From contig JAEWAN010000034.1 of NCBI GenBank assembly GCA_023391625.1, positions 62,001 through 126,000 on the forward strand: DNA of 64,000 bases, given 5' to 3'. A program made the translations under genes and the position numbers. The notes beneath the pieces are model-generated. The model was not told the DNA's origin. It saw only the letters and a program-made list of their open reading frames with translations, and did no database searches. How positions within the stretch are numbered: the stretch's first letter is position 1; each line of letters opens with the position of its first letter. Positions 7,431 to 15,622 of this stretch are shown here, one piece after another. Source of the DNA: Bacteroidota bacterium (GTDB lineage: Bacteria > Bacteroidota > Bacteroidia > Bacteroidales > Paludibacteraceae).

Positions 7431-8834
7431 TTATAAAATAAATGTATCTTCTCTCGCCGGAATTTCAATTTCTTTAAAACCAGCTTCTTGCATGTGGTTT
7501 TTATAAGCTTCCTGCGAATCGTAGTCACCATGGACTAAAAAGATTTTTTTTATTTTATTTTTATCCTGGCAGGATAAGTAGTCAATCATTTCTTTGTAAT
7601 CTCCATGGGCAGAAAATCCTTCTATTTTTGCAATTCTTGCTCTTACCGGATGGATATTGCCGAAAATGGAAATTTCTTTCAGATCGGGTTGCTGGATGCG
7701 TGCTCCCAAGGTAGTGGGAGAGCAATACCCTACAATGAGGATTGTGTTTTTAGGATCGGAAATATTGTTAGCCACATGGTGTTTTATCCGTCCGGCCTCC
7801 ATCATACCGGATGATGATATGATGATACAAGGCTTATTATAGCTGTTTAATGCTTTGGAATCTTCAACATCTTTTATATAATGAAGTGAATTGAATCCGA
7901 AAGGGTCCGGATCATTTAACAGCGTTTCCTTTACTTCCTCATTCATGGTGTCTGTGTGCATTCTGAATATGTCTGTGGCGTTTACAGACAAAGGGCTATC
8001 CACGAAAACGTCTATTTTAGGGAGTTTTCCCTGGTTATGGAATTCATTGAGAACATATACAATTTCCTGTGTGCGTCCCACTGAAAATGCAGGAATAATT
8101 AATTTTCCTCTGTTTACTACACAAGTCTCGTGTACTATTTTCAAGAGTTCTTCTTCCGTGTCTTTGATGTCTTCATGCAATCTGTCCCCATAAGTAGATT
8201 CTGTGATTAGATAGTCACATTGCGGAAAATCGCTCCAGGTACTTAATATACGGTTGTACTTTCTTCCGATATCTCCTGTGTAAGTAATATGTTTTTTTAT
8301 GCCGTCTTCACGTATTTCCAGGTTTACGGCAGAACTGCCGAGCATATGTCCGGTATTTGTGAATTTTACGTTGATTTCATCATTGATGTAGAAACGACGG
8401 TTGTATGCCGTGGTGATGAATAACTCCATACATTTTTCGGCATGTACCACATTATAGATGGGCGATACAGTGGGCAATCCTTTTTTTACCTGCTTTTTAT
8501 TGAACCATTTGTTATCCAATTCCTGTATGTGGCCGCTGTCTGCAAGCATGATAGAACAGAGGTCGCGGGTTGCGTGGGTGCATATAACAGATCCCCGGAA
8601 TCCCTCTTTGTATAAATAGGGAATCAGTCCCGAATGGTCTATGTGCGCATGGCTCAGGATTACGTAATCAATGCTTTCTGGATCAAAACCGAGGTCGCGG
8701 TTCATGGCGTCAGTAGCCATGCCTTTCCCCTGGAACATACCGCAATCCAGCAGAATCTTTTTTCCTTTTTGCGTAGTTATTAAATGTTTGCTACCGGTAA
8801 CCTCACGAGTGGCGCCTATAAATTTTATTTCCAT
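7431..8834 (-). CDS. Beta-CASP metallo-beta-lactamase-fold hydrolase (CPSF73/YsH1-like RNA processing family)
   Basis: A 467-residue cytoplasmic enzyme. Zinc-binding motif SHAHIDH places His62, His64, Asp66 and His67. Later metal ligands occur in the NTGHMLGSS and YTGDIG segments. The beta-CASP inserts are seen as STYGDR, FSVGRTQEIVYVL (motif A region), SSSGMMEAGRIKHH and FSAHGDYKEM, with HGDYDSQEAY near the end. Characterised bacterial and archaeal relatives are ribonucleases acting on RNA 5' or 3' ends, so an RNase is likely, but the substrate is unknown. The start at 8834 is set by the MEIKFIGATREVTGSKHL opening usual for the family. It is transcribed divergently from hisC and has its own good promoter. 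Confidence 0.88.
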   Translation of the reverse strand: MEIKFIGATREVTGSKHLITTQKGKKILLDCGMFQGKGMATDAMNRDLGFDPESIDYVILSHAHIDHSGLIPYLYKEGFRGSVICTHATRDLCSIMLADSGHIQELDNKWFNKKQVKKGLPTVSPIYNVVHAEKCMELFITTAYNRRFYINDEINVKFTNTGHMLGSSAVNLEIREDGIKKHITYTGDIGRKYNRILSTWSDFPQCDYLITESTYGDRLHEDIKDTEEELLKIVHETCVVNRGKLIIPAFSVGRTQEIVYVLNEFHNQGKLPKIDVFVDSPLSVNATDIFRMHTDTMNEEVKETLLNDPDPFGFNSLHYIKDVEDSKALNSYNKPCIIISSSGMMEAGRIKHHVANNISDPKNTILIVGYCSPTTLGARIQQPDLKEISIFGNIHPVRARIAKIEGFSAHGDYKEMIDYLSCQDKNKIKKIFLVHGDYDSQEAYKNHMQEAGFKEIEIPAREDTFIL

Positions 8835-8885
8835 GATAATTAGTTTTAGTTATATTTTGTTTTTATGTTTTTTATGCTGTATACA

Positions 8886-8916
8886 CAAAGTTATTCCTTT
8901 TTCCTGTTAAAACAAA
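8886..8916 (-). promoter_or_regulatory. Promoter of the beta-CASP hydrolase gene
   Basis: On the minus strand TTTG (8916-8913), a 19-base spacer, then TAACTTTG (8893-8886): an exact match to the Bacteroidota sigma-ABfr consensus. Transcription should start near 8880, giving a leader of about 45 bases. Confidence 0.75.
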
Positions 8917-8999
8917 TGTACATAACCTTTTTATGAGTGAAATTGTTTTAATAAAGCGATACACTTTCTTTAATTCTTCATTGTATCGGGAAAAAAGAG

Positions 9000-9007
9000 T
9001 AATTTTG
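9000..9007 (+). promoter_or_regulatory. -7 element for hisC
   Basis: TAATTTTG fits the -7 consensus and lies 39 bases before the hisC ATG. A TTG at 8981-8983 is only 16 bases upstream, a short spacing for a -33. Confidence 0.45.
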
Positions 9008-9046
9008 CATATCATTAGTTTTATGTAGAATTTAATTTTTAGGGTG

Positions 9047-10081
9047 ATGAACATACAACAATTATTGCGTGCCAATATCCGTAATCTGGAACCGTATTCC
9101 TGTGCAAGAGATGAGTTTAAAGGAGAGGCTTCCGTTTTTCTTGATGCCAATGAGAATCCTTATAATGCTCCGTATAATCGTTATCCGGATCCTTTGCAAT
9201 GGGAGGTTAAAAAACATATTTCAGAACAGAAAGGCGTACCTGCTGAAAACATATTTCTGGGTAACGGTAGTGATGAACCGATAGATTTGGTATACCGTGC
9301 ATTTTGCGAACCCCGTGTTGATAATGTGGTAGCGATAGATCCTACTTATGGTATGTATAAAGTGTGCGCTAATATTAATGATGTGGAATATCGTTCTGTA
9401 TTGCTGGATGAACATTTTCAGTTTTCGGCAGATGATTTGTTGCGTGCTGCGGATGAAAAAACAAAACTTATCTGGCTTTGTTCTCCTAACAATCCTTCCG
9501 GTAATAATTTGAATCGGGATGAAGTGCGGAAAGTGCTTGAACGTTTTCAGGGTATTGTGATGATGGATGAAGCTTATATTGATTTTTCTTCAGAACCAAG
9601 CTATGTAAAGCAACTGGCACAATATCCTAACCTGATTATATTACAGACTTTTTCCAAAGCGTGGGGAAGTGCAGCTATCCGTTTAGGCATGGCTTTTGCA
9701 TCGCAGGAGATTATACAGGTGCTGAATAAAATAAAATATCCTTATAACGTCAATATACTGACTCAGCGTCAGGCTATAGAAGCGTTGAAAAATGCTTCCA
9801 GAACAAAAGAGTGGGTTGAAACGTTGTTAAAAGAGCGTACCGTGTTGATACAGGAACTGAATAAAATTCCGTTGGTGCAGCATGTGTATCCTACAGATGC
9901 TAATTTTGTTTTGGTTAAAGTTACGGATGCCAATGCTATATACAAGTATTTGACGGAAAAAGGAGTGATTGTGCGTAACAGAAGCAGCGTTTCTTTGTGC
10001 TTCAATAATTTACGTATTACGGTGGGTACTCCGGAAGAGAATAAGGTGTTGCTGCAAGAATTGAAAAATTATCCGGCATAA
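9047..10081 (+). CDS. hisC: Histidinol-phosphate aminotransferase
   Basis: A 344-residue class II PLP aminotransferase. It exchanges the amino group of glutamate with imidazole-acetol phosphate in histidine synthesis. The N-terminus (RANIRNLEPYSCARDE, then FLDANENPY) and the EPxDNVVAIDPTYGMYKVCA block are those of Bacteroidales HisC. The PLP Lys is residue 204 in QTFSKAWGSAAIRLG, and the C-terminal VIVRNRSSVSLCFNNLRITVG carries the phosphate-binding Arg residues. I chose the ATG at 9047 over an in-frame GTG one codon earlier because it matches the family start. No other his gene is adjacent, so the gene stands apart from a his operon here. The neighbouring lipoprotein has no evident link to histidine. 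Confidence 0.92.
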   Translation: MNIQQLLRANIRNLEPYSCARDEFKGEASVFLDANENPYNAPYNRYPDPLQWEVKKHISEQKGVPAENIFLGNGSDEPIDLVYRAFCEPRVDNVVAIDPTYGMYKVCANINDVEYRSVLLDEHFQFSADDLLRAADEKTKLIWLCSPNNPSGNNLNRDEVRKVLERFQGIVMMDEAYIDFSSEPSYVKQLAQYPNLIILQTFSKAWGSAAIRLGMAFASQEIIQVLNKIKYPYNVNILTQRQAIEALKNASRTKEWVETLLKERTVLIQELNKIPLVQHVYPTDANFVLVKVTDANAIYKYLTEKGVIVRNRSSVSLCFNNLRITVGTPEENKVLLQELKNYPA

Positions 10082-10161
10082 GTTATATTGCCATTATTCT
10101 AGTCTGTATATATTTTGTCGTATTTAAGAAAAACGAATTCAGAACATAAAAATGAAATAAA

Positions 10162-10938
10162 ATGAAAACTTCAAAATTAATTTTCTCACTGCTTTTATGC
10201 ATAGTATGCATTTCTGCAGTCGGTTGTAAAAAAAGTAATACGCAGGGAAAAACAGCGACTGCTGATAATAGTGAAAATGCCATAGATTGGGCTGGTATTT
10301 ATTCCGGAGTTGTGCCTTGCGCCGATTGTGAAGGCATTCAGACTACTGTTACTTTGAATCAGGATCTGACTTATACTTTATATCAGAAATATTTGGGTAA
10401 AGGAGACTCTACTTATACCCAAAGCGGTTCTTTTGTATGGAATAAAGCTGGAAATGAAATTACTTTGTCTGGCATTTCGGATGCAGCTTCTAAATTCCGC
10501 GTAGGTGAAAACCAGTTAATACAGCTGGATATGGATGGAAACCTGATTACAGGAGTGTTGGCCGATAGTTATATTTTGCCTAAAGTATCGGATATTGTTG
10601 AAAAATACTGGAAGTTGATTGAAATAAACGGACAGGAAGTAAAGATGGGCGAAAATCAGGACAAAGAAGCTCATTTTATCCTGAAAGCAGATCAGAACCG
10701 TGTTCACGGCAATGGTGGCTGCAATATATTTAACGGGAGTTATGTAATCCGGTATGGCAAACGTATTTCTTTCTCTCCAATGGCCTCCACAATGATGGCA
10801 TGTATGGATATGGAAGTTGAATCGCAGCTTTTCCAGGTGTTGGATGTGGTTGATAACTATACGGTGTACAACGACACTTTGTCTTTGAATAAGGCAAGGA
10901 TGATGCCTTTGGCCCGCTTCGTGGCGGTTTACTTCTAA
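10162..10938 (+). CDS. Lipoprotein with NlpE-like and META domains
   Basis: A 258-residue exported lipoprotein: basic start MKTSKLIF, hydrophobic core and a lipobox ending VGCKK (lipidated Cys at residue 22). Residues about 40-140 are an NlpE N-terminal domain, with the diagnostic WAGIYSGVVPCADCEGIQTT and its CADC motif. Residues about 150-255 are a META/HslJ-like domain (YWKLIEINGQEV, GNGGCNIFNGSY, MASTMMACMDMEVE). NlpE in enterobacteria reports envelope and copper stress; Bacteroidota proteins joining both domains have no settled role. The gene lies 80 bases after hisC and could share its transcript. A terminator follows at 11015. Confidence 0.88.
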   Translation: MKTSKLIFSLLLCIVCISAVGCKKSNTQGKTATADNSENAIDWAGIYSGVVPCADCEGIQTTVTLNQDLTYTLYQKYLGKGDSTYTQSGSFVWNKAGNEITLSGISDAASKFRVGENQLIQLDMDGNLITGVLADSYILPKVSDIVEKYWKLIEINGQEVKMGENQDKEAHFILKADQNRVHGNGGCNIFNGSYVIRYGKRISFSPMASTMMACMDMEVESQLFQVLDVVDNYTVYNDTLSLNKARMMPLARFVAVYF

Positions 10939-10973
10939 TCAATTACATATCTGAAAATAAGTATTTATTGTTC

Positions 10974-11004
10974 TTGAATGTTTTCAGGATAATAATTACC
11001 TTTG
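10974..11004 (+). promoter_or_regulatory. Consensus-like promoter immediately before a terminator
   Basis: TTG (10974-10976), a 20-base spacer and TACCTTTG (10997-11004) resemble a Bacteroidota promoter. The terminator begins only 11 bases later, so it would give an RNA of about 35 bases. It may be a chance match. Confidence 0.3.
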
Positions 11005-11014
11005 CAAGCTATTT

Positions 11015-11045
11015 AAAGGAATGTTATTTAAACATTCCTTTTTTT
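11015..11045 (+). terminator. Intrinsic terminator after the NlpE/META gene
   Basis: AAAGGAATGTT pairs perfectly with AACATTCCTTT around a short ATTTA loop and is followed by TTTT. It is 77 bases after the stop codon. Confidence 0.85.
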
Positions 11046-11142
11046 ATGTTAGGAGAGTGTGTGGTGGATTAAGGTAAGTAAAAAGCCTGAAATATCAGTG
11101 AAAGGAATGATTCGCTTTATCCGCCGATACCGATTATTTAAT

Positions 11143-11150
11143 TACTTTTG
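11143..11150 (+). promoter_or_regulatory. -7 element for lepA
   Basis: TACTTTTG matches TAnnTTTG, 24 bases before the lepA ATG, predicting a short leader of about 18 bases. No clear -33 is present. Confidence 0.5.
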
Positions 11151-11174
11151 TAACAGTAAAACAGATATATTATA

Positions 11175-12962
11175 ATGAAGAATATCCGTAATTTTTGTAT
11201 TATAGCCCATATAGACCATGGTAAAAGTACTTTGGCAGACAGATTGTTGGAATATACCAAAACTCTTTCTGAAAAGGATTTGCAGGCTCAGGTACTTGAT
11301 AATATGGATTTGGAGCGTGAGCGTGGTATTACGATTAAAAGTCATGCCATACAGATGAATCTTCAGATGAATGGTCAGGAATACGTGCTTAACCTGATCG
11401 ATACTCCGGGACACGTTGACTTTTCATATGAGGTCTCGCGTTCTATTGCGGCTTGTGAAGGTGCTTTGCTTATTGTAGATGCCACGCAGGGTATTCAGGC
11501 ACAGACCATATCCAACTTGTATATGGCTATTGAGCATGATTTGGAGATAATTCCGGTCATGAATAAAATGGATATGGATAATGCAATGCCGGAGGAAGTG
11601 GAAGACCAGATTGTGGATTTGCTGGGTTGTAAGCCGGAGGAGATAATACGCGCCAGTGGAAAAACGGGTATGGGAGTAGAGGAGATATTGCATGCCATTG
11701 TGGAGCGGATACCTGCGCCTAAAGGTGATCCGGAAGCTCCTTTGCAGTGCTTGATTTTTGATTCTGTTTTCAATGCTTTCCGGGGGATTATCGCATATTT
11801 TAAAATTGTAAACGGGACAATCAGTAAAGGTGACCTGGTTAAGTTTATAGCTACGGGTAAAGAGTATTATGCGGATGAAGTGGGAGTCCTGAAAATGGAT
11901 ATGATCGCCAAGGATAATCTGAGCGCAGGCAATGTAGGATATATCATTTCGGGAATTAAGACTTCTCGGGAAGTAAAAGTGGGTGATACCATTACTCACG
12001 TAAAACGTCCGGCATCGGAAGCTATTGATGGTTTTGAGGAAGTAAAACCGATGGTTTTTGCGGGAGTTTATCCTATTGATACGGAAGATTTTGAAGATTT
12101 AAGGGCTGCCATTGAAAAACTGCAGCTTAACGATGCTTCCCTTACTTTTGAGCCGGAGTCATCGGTTGCGCTTGGATTTGGTTTCCGTTGCGGATTTTTG
12201 GGGATGCTCCATATGGAGATTGTTCAGGAGCGTTTGGATCGTGAGTTCGATATGAACGTGATTACAACGGTTCCCAACGTATCTTATAAGGTATATACTA
12301 AAAAAGGAGAATTGCTGGAGGTGCATAACCCCTCCGGATTACCGGATATTCTGGCTATTGACCGTATTGAAGAACCGTATATCAGGTCTTCAATTATTAC
12401 AAGGACTGAGTTTATCGGGCAGATAATGACTCTTTGTTTAAGCAAACGGGGCGAACTGGTGAAACAGGAATATATATCGGGTAACCGTATGGAATTATTG
12501 TTTGATATGCCTTTGGGTGAAATTGTGTTTGATTTTTATGATAAGCTGAAAAGTATATCAAAAGGTTATGCTTCTTTTGATTATCATATGAACGGATACC
12601 GTCCTTCCAAGTTGATAAAACTTGATATTTTGCTTAACGGAGAACCGGTTGATGCACTATCCTCGCTGATTCATTTTGATAATGCCGTGTCTTTGGGAAG
12701 GCGGATGTGTGAAAAGTTGAAAGAACTGATTCCGCGTCAGCAATTTGATATTGCCATACAGGCTGCTATCGGGGCTAAGATTATTGCGAGAGAAACAATA
12801 AAAGCAGTCCGTAAGGATGTTACCGCAAAGTGTTACGGAGGGGATATCTCGCGAAAAAGAAAGTTGCTTGAAAAACAGAAAAAAGGAAAGAAAAAGATGA
12901 AACAGATCGGTTCGGTAGAAGTCCCTCAAAAGGCGTTCCTGGCTGTCTTGAAATTAGATTAA
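11175..12962 (+). CDS. lepA: Elongation factor 4 (LepA), ribosomal back-translocase GTPase
   Basis: A 595-residue translational GTPase of the exact family length. G1 is AHIDHGKSTLADR near residue 9, switch II is DTPGHVDFSYEV near 77, and the guanine motif is NKMD near 131. Domains II, III and V follow, with the LepA-specific RCGFLGMLHMEIVQERLDRE and the Lys-rich C-terminal domain ending in KGKKKMKQIGSVEVPQKAFL. It binds stalled or mistranslocated ribosomes, and has also been linked to 30S assembly. It is monocistronic, with its own -7 element and a strong terminator. Confidence 0.97.
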   Translation: MKNIRNFCIIAHIDHGKSTLADRLLEYTKTLSEKDLQAQVLDNMDLERERGITIKSHAIQMNLQMNGQEYVLNLIDTPGHVDFSYEVSRSIAACEGALLIVDATQGIQAQTISNLYMAIEHDLEIIPVMNKMDMDNAMPEEVEDQIVDLLGCKPEEIIRASGKTGMGVEEILHAIVERIPAPKGDPEAPLQCLIFDSVFNAFRGIIAYFKIVNGTISKGDLVKFIATGKEYYADEVGVLKMDMIAKDNLSAGNVGYIISGIKTSREVKVGDTITHVKRPASEAIDGFEEVKPMVFAGVYPIDTEDFEDLRAAIEKLQLNDASLTFEPESSVALGFGFRCGFLGMLHMEIVQERLDREFDMNVITTVPNVSYKVYTKKGELLEVHNPSGLPDILAIDRIEEPYIRSSIITRTEFIGQIMTLCLSKRGELVKQEYISGNRMELLFDMPLGEIVFDFYDKLKSISKGYASFDYHMNGYRPSKLIKLDILLNGEPVDALSSLIHFDNAVSLGRRMCEKLKELIPRQQFDIAIQAAIGAKIIARETIKAVRKDVTAKCYGGDISRKRKLLEKQKKGKKKMKQIGSVEVPQKAFLAVLKLD

Positions 12963-12984
12963 TTGATACTTTGTCTTGTATATG

Positions 12985-13021
12985 AGCCGTGCTTATGAAA
13001 AAATCATAAGCACGGCTTTTT
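12985..13021 (+). terminator. Intrinsic terminator of lepA
   Basis: A perfect 14-bp stem (AGCCGTGCTTATGA with TCATAAGCACGGCT) around an A5 loop, followed by five T, 22 bases after the lepA stop. Confidence 0.93.
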
Positions 13022-13024
13022 GTT

Positions 13025-13458
13025 TCTAATGTTCATTAGTTGGTTTCAGTCGTTTAACTGGCTTGTTAGGTATGTGTTCACCATGTCTTTGATTCCAAAT
13101 TTGTACTGCATATAGGCTTTTATCTGATGTATGCCTTATCATTCTGTGTAGTTATTGTTGTTCTTTGTTTTCTTTCGAGATGAAAAGTTCAGTGTGAATT
13201 GTTCTGGGAGTAGTACGTGTCGTTTGGATTGTGTGAGTTGCAGCCAAGGAAAAATTATTTTTTATCGGATGATGATTTTAATCTGATTTGTGTTTGGAGG
13301 AGATTTTACTTTTTGTATTACAAGGTGTTTTGTCTCTTTATTTGTTGCTCCAGGGTAGGATATAGGTAAATCCATAAGTTTTGTGTATATTGTGGCTGTA
13401 AATTATTATTTGAAAGGAATTTATCTTTATTATTCCAAAAACTTTAATACCATGATCT
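13025..13458. other. Gene-free region between lepA and nhaA
   Basis: About 430 AT-rich bases. I see no convincing ORF on either strand, no RNA gene and no strong hairpin. A weak TATCTTTA (13422-13429) could serve as the nhaA -7 element, but no -33 is at the right distance. The region may carry nhaA regulation, since nhaA is salt- and pH-regulated in other bacteria. Confidence 0.5.
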
Positions 13459-14838
13459 ATGAAGCCCATTTATCGTAACCAGAATTTTGCCTTTTTTTAT
13501 CGTATAATAGATAAATACGGGCCTCGCGCAAATGCGGGAATGATTTTGTTAATCGTTGCATTACTCACTATGGTGATTGCAAACTCTCCTTTAAACTTGT
13601 GGTATGATGCCTTTTGGAAAATAGAATTGTATTTGGGAACAGAGAATTTTAATTTTCTGAGTCACAATGGACATGCGATGACGTTGTTGGACTTTGTGAA
13701 TGATGTGCTGATGGCGGTTTTCTTTTTCTCGGTGGGGCTGGAAATTAAGCGTGAAATGCTTGTGGGTGAATTATCTTCTTTCCGGCAGGTTTTGTTGCCT
13801 CTTATTGCCGCTTGTGGAGGTATGATTCTTCCAGTAGCTTTGTTCTTCCTGACAGGTAAGTTACAGTCGTTTACTTCGGAACAAATGGGAGGTTTAGCCA
13901 TACCAATGGCTACGGATATTGCTTTTTCCCTGGGAGTATTAAGTCTGTTTGGAAAACGAGTCCCCTTGTCCCTTAAAATATTTTTGTTAGCCTTGGCTAT
14001 TGTTGATGATATAGGGGGAATCATTGTGATAGCTTTGTTTTATACCAGTTTGTCACCTAATTCATTGATGTACGCCATTATAGCTTTGGTAGCCCTTATC
14101 GGTTTGCTGTCGGGCAACCGCTTGAGAATTAACAGTAAAGCTTTTTATACATTGGGAGGAATTGTTATATGGTATATGTTTATGAAAATAGGTATTCATC
14201 CTACTATTGCCGGGGTCGTTGTCGCTTTTACAGTTCCGGCACGCCCTTATGTGAACATACGTGATTATACGGAAGGTTTGCAAAATGACCTGAATTTAAT
14301 TAAAAGTACAATTCTCCGGAAACCTTCAGAGAAAGATATCATGCTTTCCAATATACAGATTAAATGCCTGTTCCGTGTAAATAAGTCCTCGGATCGGGTT
14401 ATCAGTCCGTTGCAGGATTTTGAGGATAAGCTACAGGGGGTTGTAAGCTATCTGATTATGCCTCTTTTTGCATTTGCCAATGCCGGTGTTGTTTTTAATC
14501 TGTCTGGAGGTTGGAACTTATTAACCGGAGTAACTCTTGCCGTAATGGTAGGATTGATATTCGGAAAATCCTTAGGTATATTCACTTTTACTTGGTTGGC
14601 GGTAAAGATAAAAGTCTGTCGTATGCCTATGGATATGACCTGGAAAAGATTATTGGGGCTTTCGTTTTTAGGTGGAATTGGGTTTACGGTCGCTTTGTTT
14701 TTAGCAACTTTGTCCTATTCGGCAGGAAGTGAGTTGTTGAATGATGCAAAGTTAGGAATTATATTAGGCTCTCTCATATCTGGTATCATAGGGCATATGT
14801 ATTTAAGTAAGGTTTTGCCCAAAGTAGATAAAAAGTAG
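13459..14838 (+). CDS. nhaA: Na+/H+ antiporter NhaA
   Basis: A 459-residue membrane protein with about twelve hydrophobic segments. The paired transport aspartates lie in ALAIVDDIGGIIVIALFY, equivalent to Asp163/Asp164 of E. coli NhaA, and the preceding helix has the family signature PMATDIAFSLGVLSLFGKR. It exchanges Na+ for H+ across the inner membrane for salt and pH balance. It is longer than the E. coli protein (388 residues) because of a hydrophilic insertion around residues 270-320 (LNLIKSTILRKPSEKDIML region), usual in Bacteroidota. The ATG at 13459 was chosen; another ATG seven bases upstream is out of frame. Confidence 0.96.
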   Translation: MKPIYRNQNFAFFYRIIDKYGPRANAGMILLIVALLTMVIANSPLNLWYDAFWKIELYLGTENFNFLSHNGHAMTLLDFVNDVLMAVFFFSVGLEIKREMLVGELSSFRQVLLPLIAACGGMILPVALFFLTGKLQSFTSEQMGGLAIPMATDIAFSLGVLSLFGKRVPLSLKIFLLALAIVDDIGGIIVIALFYTSLSPNSLMYAIIALVALIGLLSGNRLRINSKAFYTLGGIVIWYMFMKIGIHPTIAGVVVAFTVPARPYVNIRDYTEGLQNDLNLIKSTILRKPSEKDIMLSNIQIKCLFRVNKSSDRVISPLQDFEDKLQGVVSYLIMPLFAFANAGVVFNLSGGWNLLTGVTLAVMVGLIFGKSLGIFTFTWLAVKIKVCRMPMDMTWKRLLGLSFLGGIGFTVALFLATLSYSAGSELLNDAKLGIILGSLISGIIGHMYLSKVLPKVDKK

Positions 14839-14870
14839 GGGAGAGGAGAATCTATATGTAGATATAAATA

Positions 14871-14898
14871 AAAAAAGGAATCTTTGATTCCTTTTTTT
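14871..14898. terminator. Bidirectional terminator between convergent genes
   Basis: AAAAAAGGAATC and GATTCCTTTTTT pair perfectly around a TTT loop, giving a U-tract on both strands. It serves nhaA (plus) and the methyltransferase operon (minus). The methyltransferase stop codon is inside the hairpin's T-tract. Confidence 0.85.
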
Positions 14899-15598
14899 AT
14901 TTATATAGTAAGAAAATGCAAGGACGTTTATTTAAGTCCGGAAGTTGGTGTTTCCAGTCTTTTACCCGTTTAGTTTTTATAAATTCCGTATCTAATGTTA
15001 TATCTGCGGCAATACATAAAAGAGTGTTCGGTTGGCAGGTATTCAATATATCTTCCAGCATTTTCATGTTCCGATAAGGAGTTTCGATAAACAGTTGCGT
15101 CTGGTTTTCGTTGTATATCCTTGATTCCAGTTTTTTCAGGGCTTTACTTCGTTCCGGTGAAGTAACAGGCAGATAACCGGAAAAGGCAAAACTTTGTCCG
15201 TTAAATCCGGAACCCATCAAAGCCATCAGGATAGACGAGGGACCTACCATCGGCACAACCCTGTAATTCTTTTGTTGGGCGTAGGCCACTACGTCGGCTC
15301 CCGGATCTGCCACTGCCGGGCAACCCGCTTCAGATACAACACCCATATCATTACCTTGTTCCATTGGTTTAAGGAAACTGTTTATCTCCTCCGGACGAGT
15401 ATGTTTGTTAAGCTCGAAAAACGTCAGTTCATCAATATTAATCTCGGGATTGACTTTTTTCAGAAATCGGCGTGCAGAACGGACATCTTCTACAATATAG
15501 AATTTCAGAGTATTTATAATCTCAGTATTGTAATCAGGGAAAATCTGCTTAAAAGAGCAGTCGCCCAGTGAAGTAGGTATAAGATACAAGTTAGGCAT
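14897..15598 (-). CDS. SAM-dependent methyltransferase, tetrapyrrole-methylase fold (RsmI-like)
   Basis: A 233-residue protein opening with NLYLIPTSLGD, the equivalent of the RsmI start, and carrying VVSEAGCPAVADPGADVVAY, the SAM-binding glycine/proline loop of the family. FIETPYRNMKMLEDIL also matches RsmI. It is about 45 residues shorter than E. coli RsmI, which 2'-O-methylates C1402 of 16S rRNA. Many Bacteroidota carry both a full-length RsmI and this shorter paralogue, so its exact RNA target is uncertain. It is the last gene of a four-gene minus-strand operon, 24 bases after the ABC-F gene. Confidence 0.8.
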   Translation of the reverse strand: MPNLYLIPTSLGDCSFKQIFPDYNTEIINTLKFYIVEDVRSARRFLKKVNPEINIDELTFFELNKHTRPEEINSFLKPMEQGNDMGVVSEAGCPAVADPGADVVAYAQQKNYRVVPMVGPSSILMALMGSGFNGQSFAFSGYLPVTSPERSKALKKLESRIYNENQTQLFIETPYRNMKMLEDILNTCQPNTLLCIAADITLDTEFIKTKRVKDWKHQLPDLNKRPCIFLLYK

Positions 15599-15622
15599 TT
15601 TAGAAAGTATAAAGTTAAACTG

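Noticed and set aside
13025..13458. Possible small gene or RNA between lepA and nhaA
   Set aside because: No ORF with a start context, no stable hairpin beyond the lepA terminator and no recognisable RNA motif.
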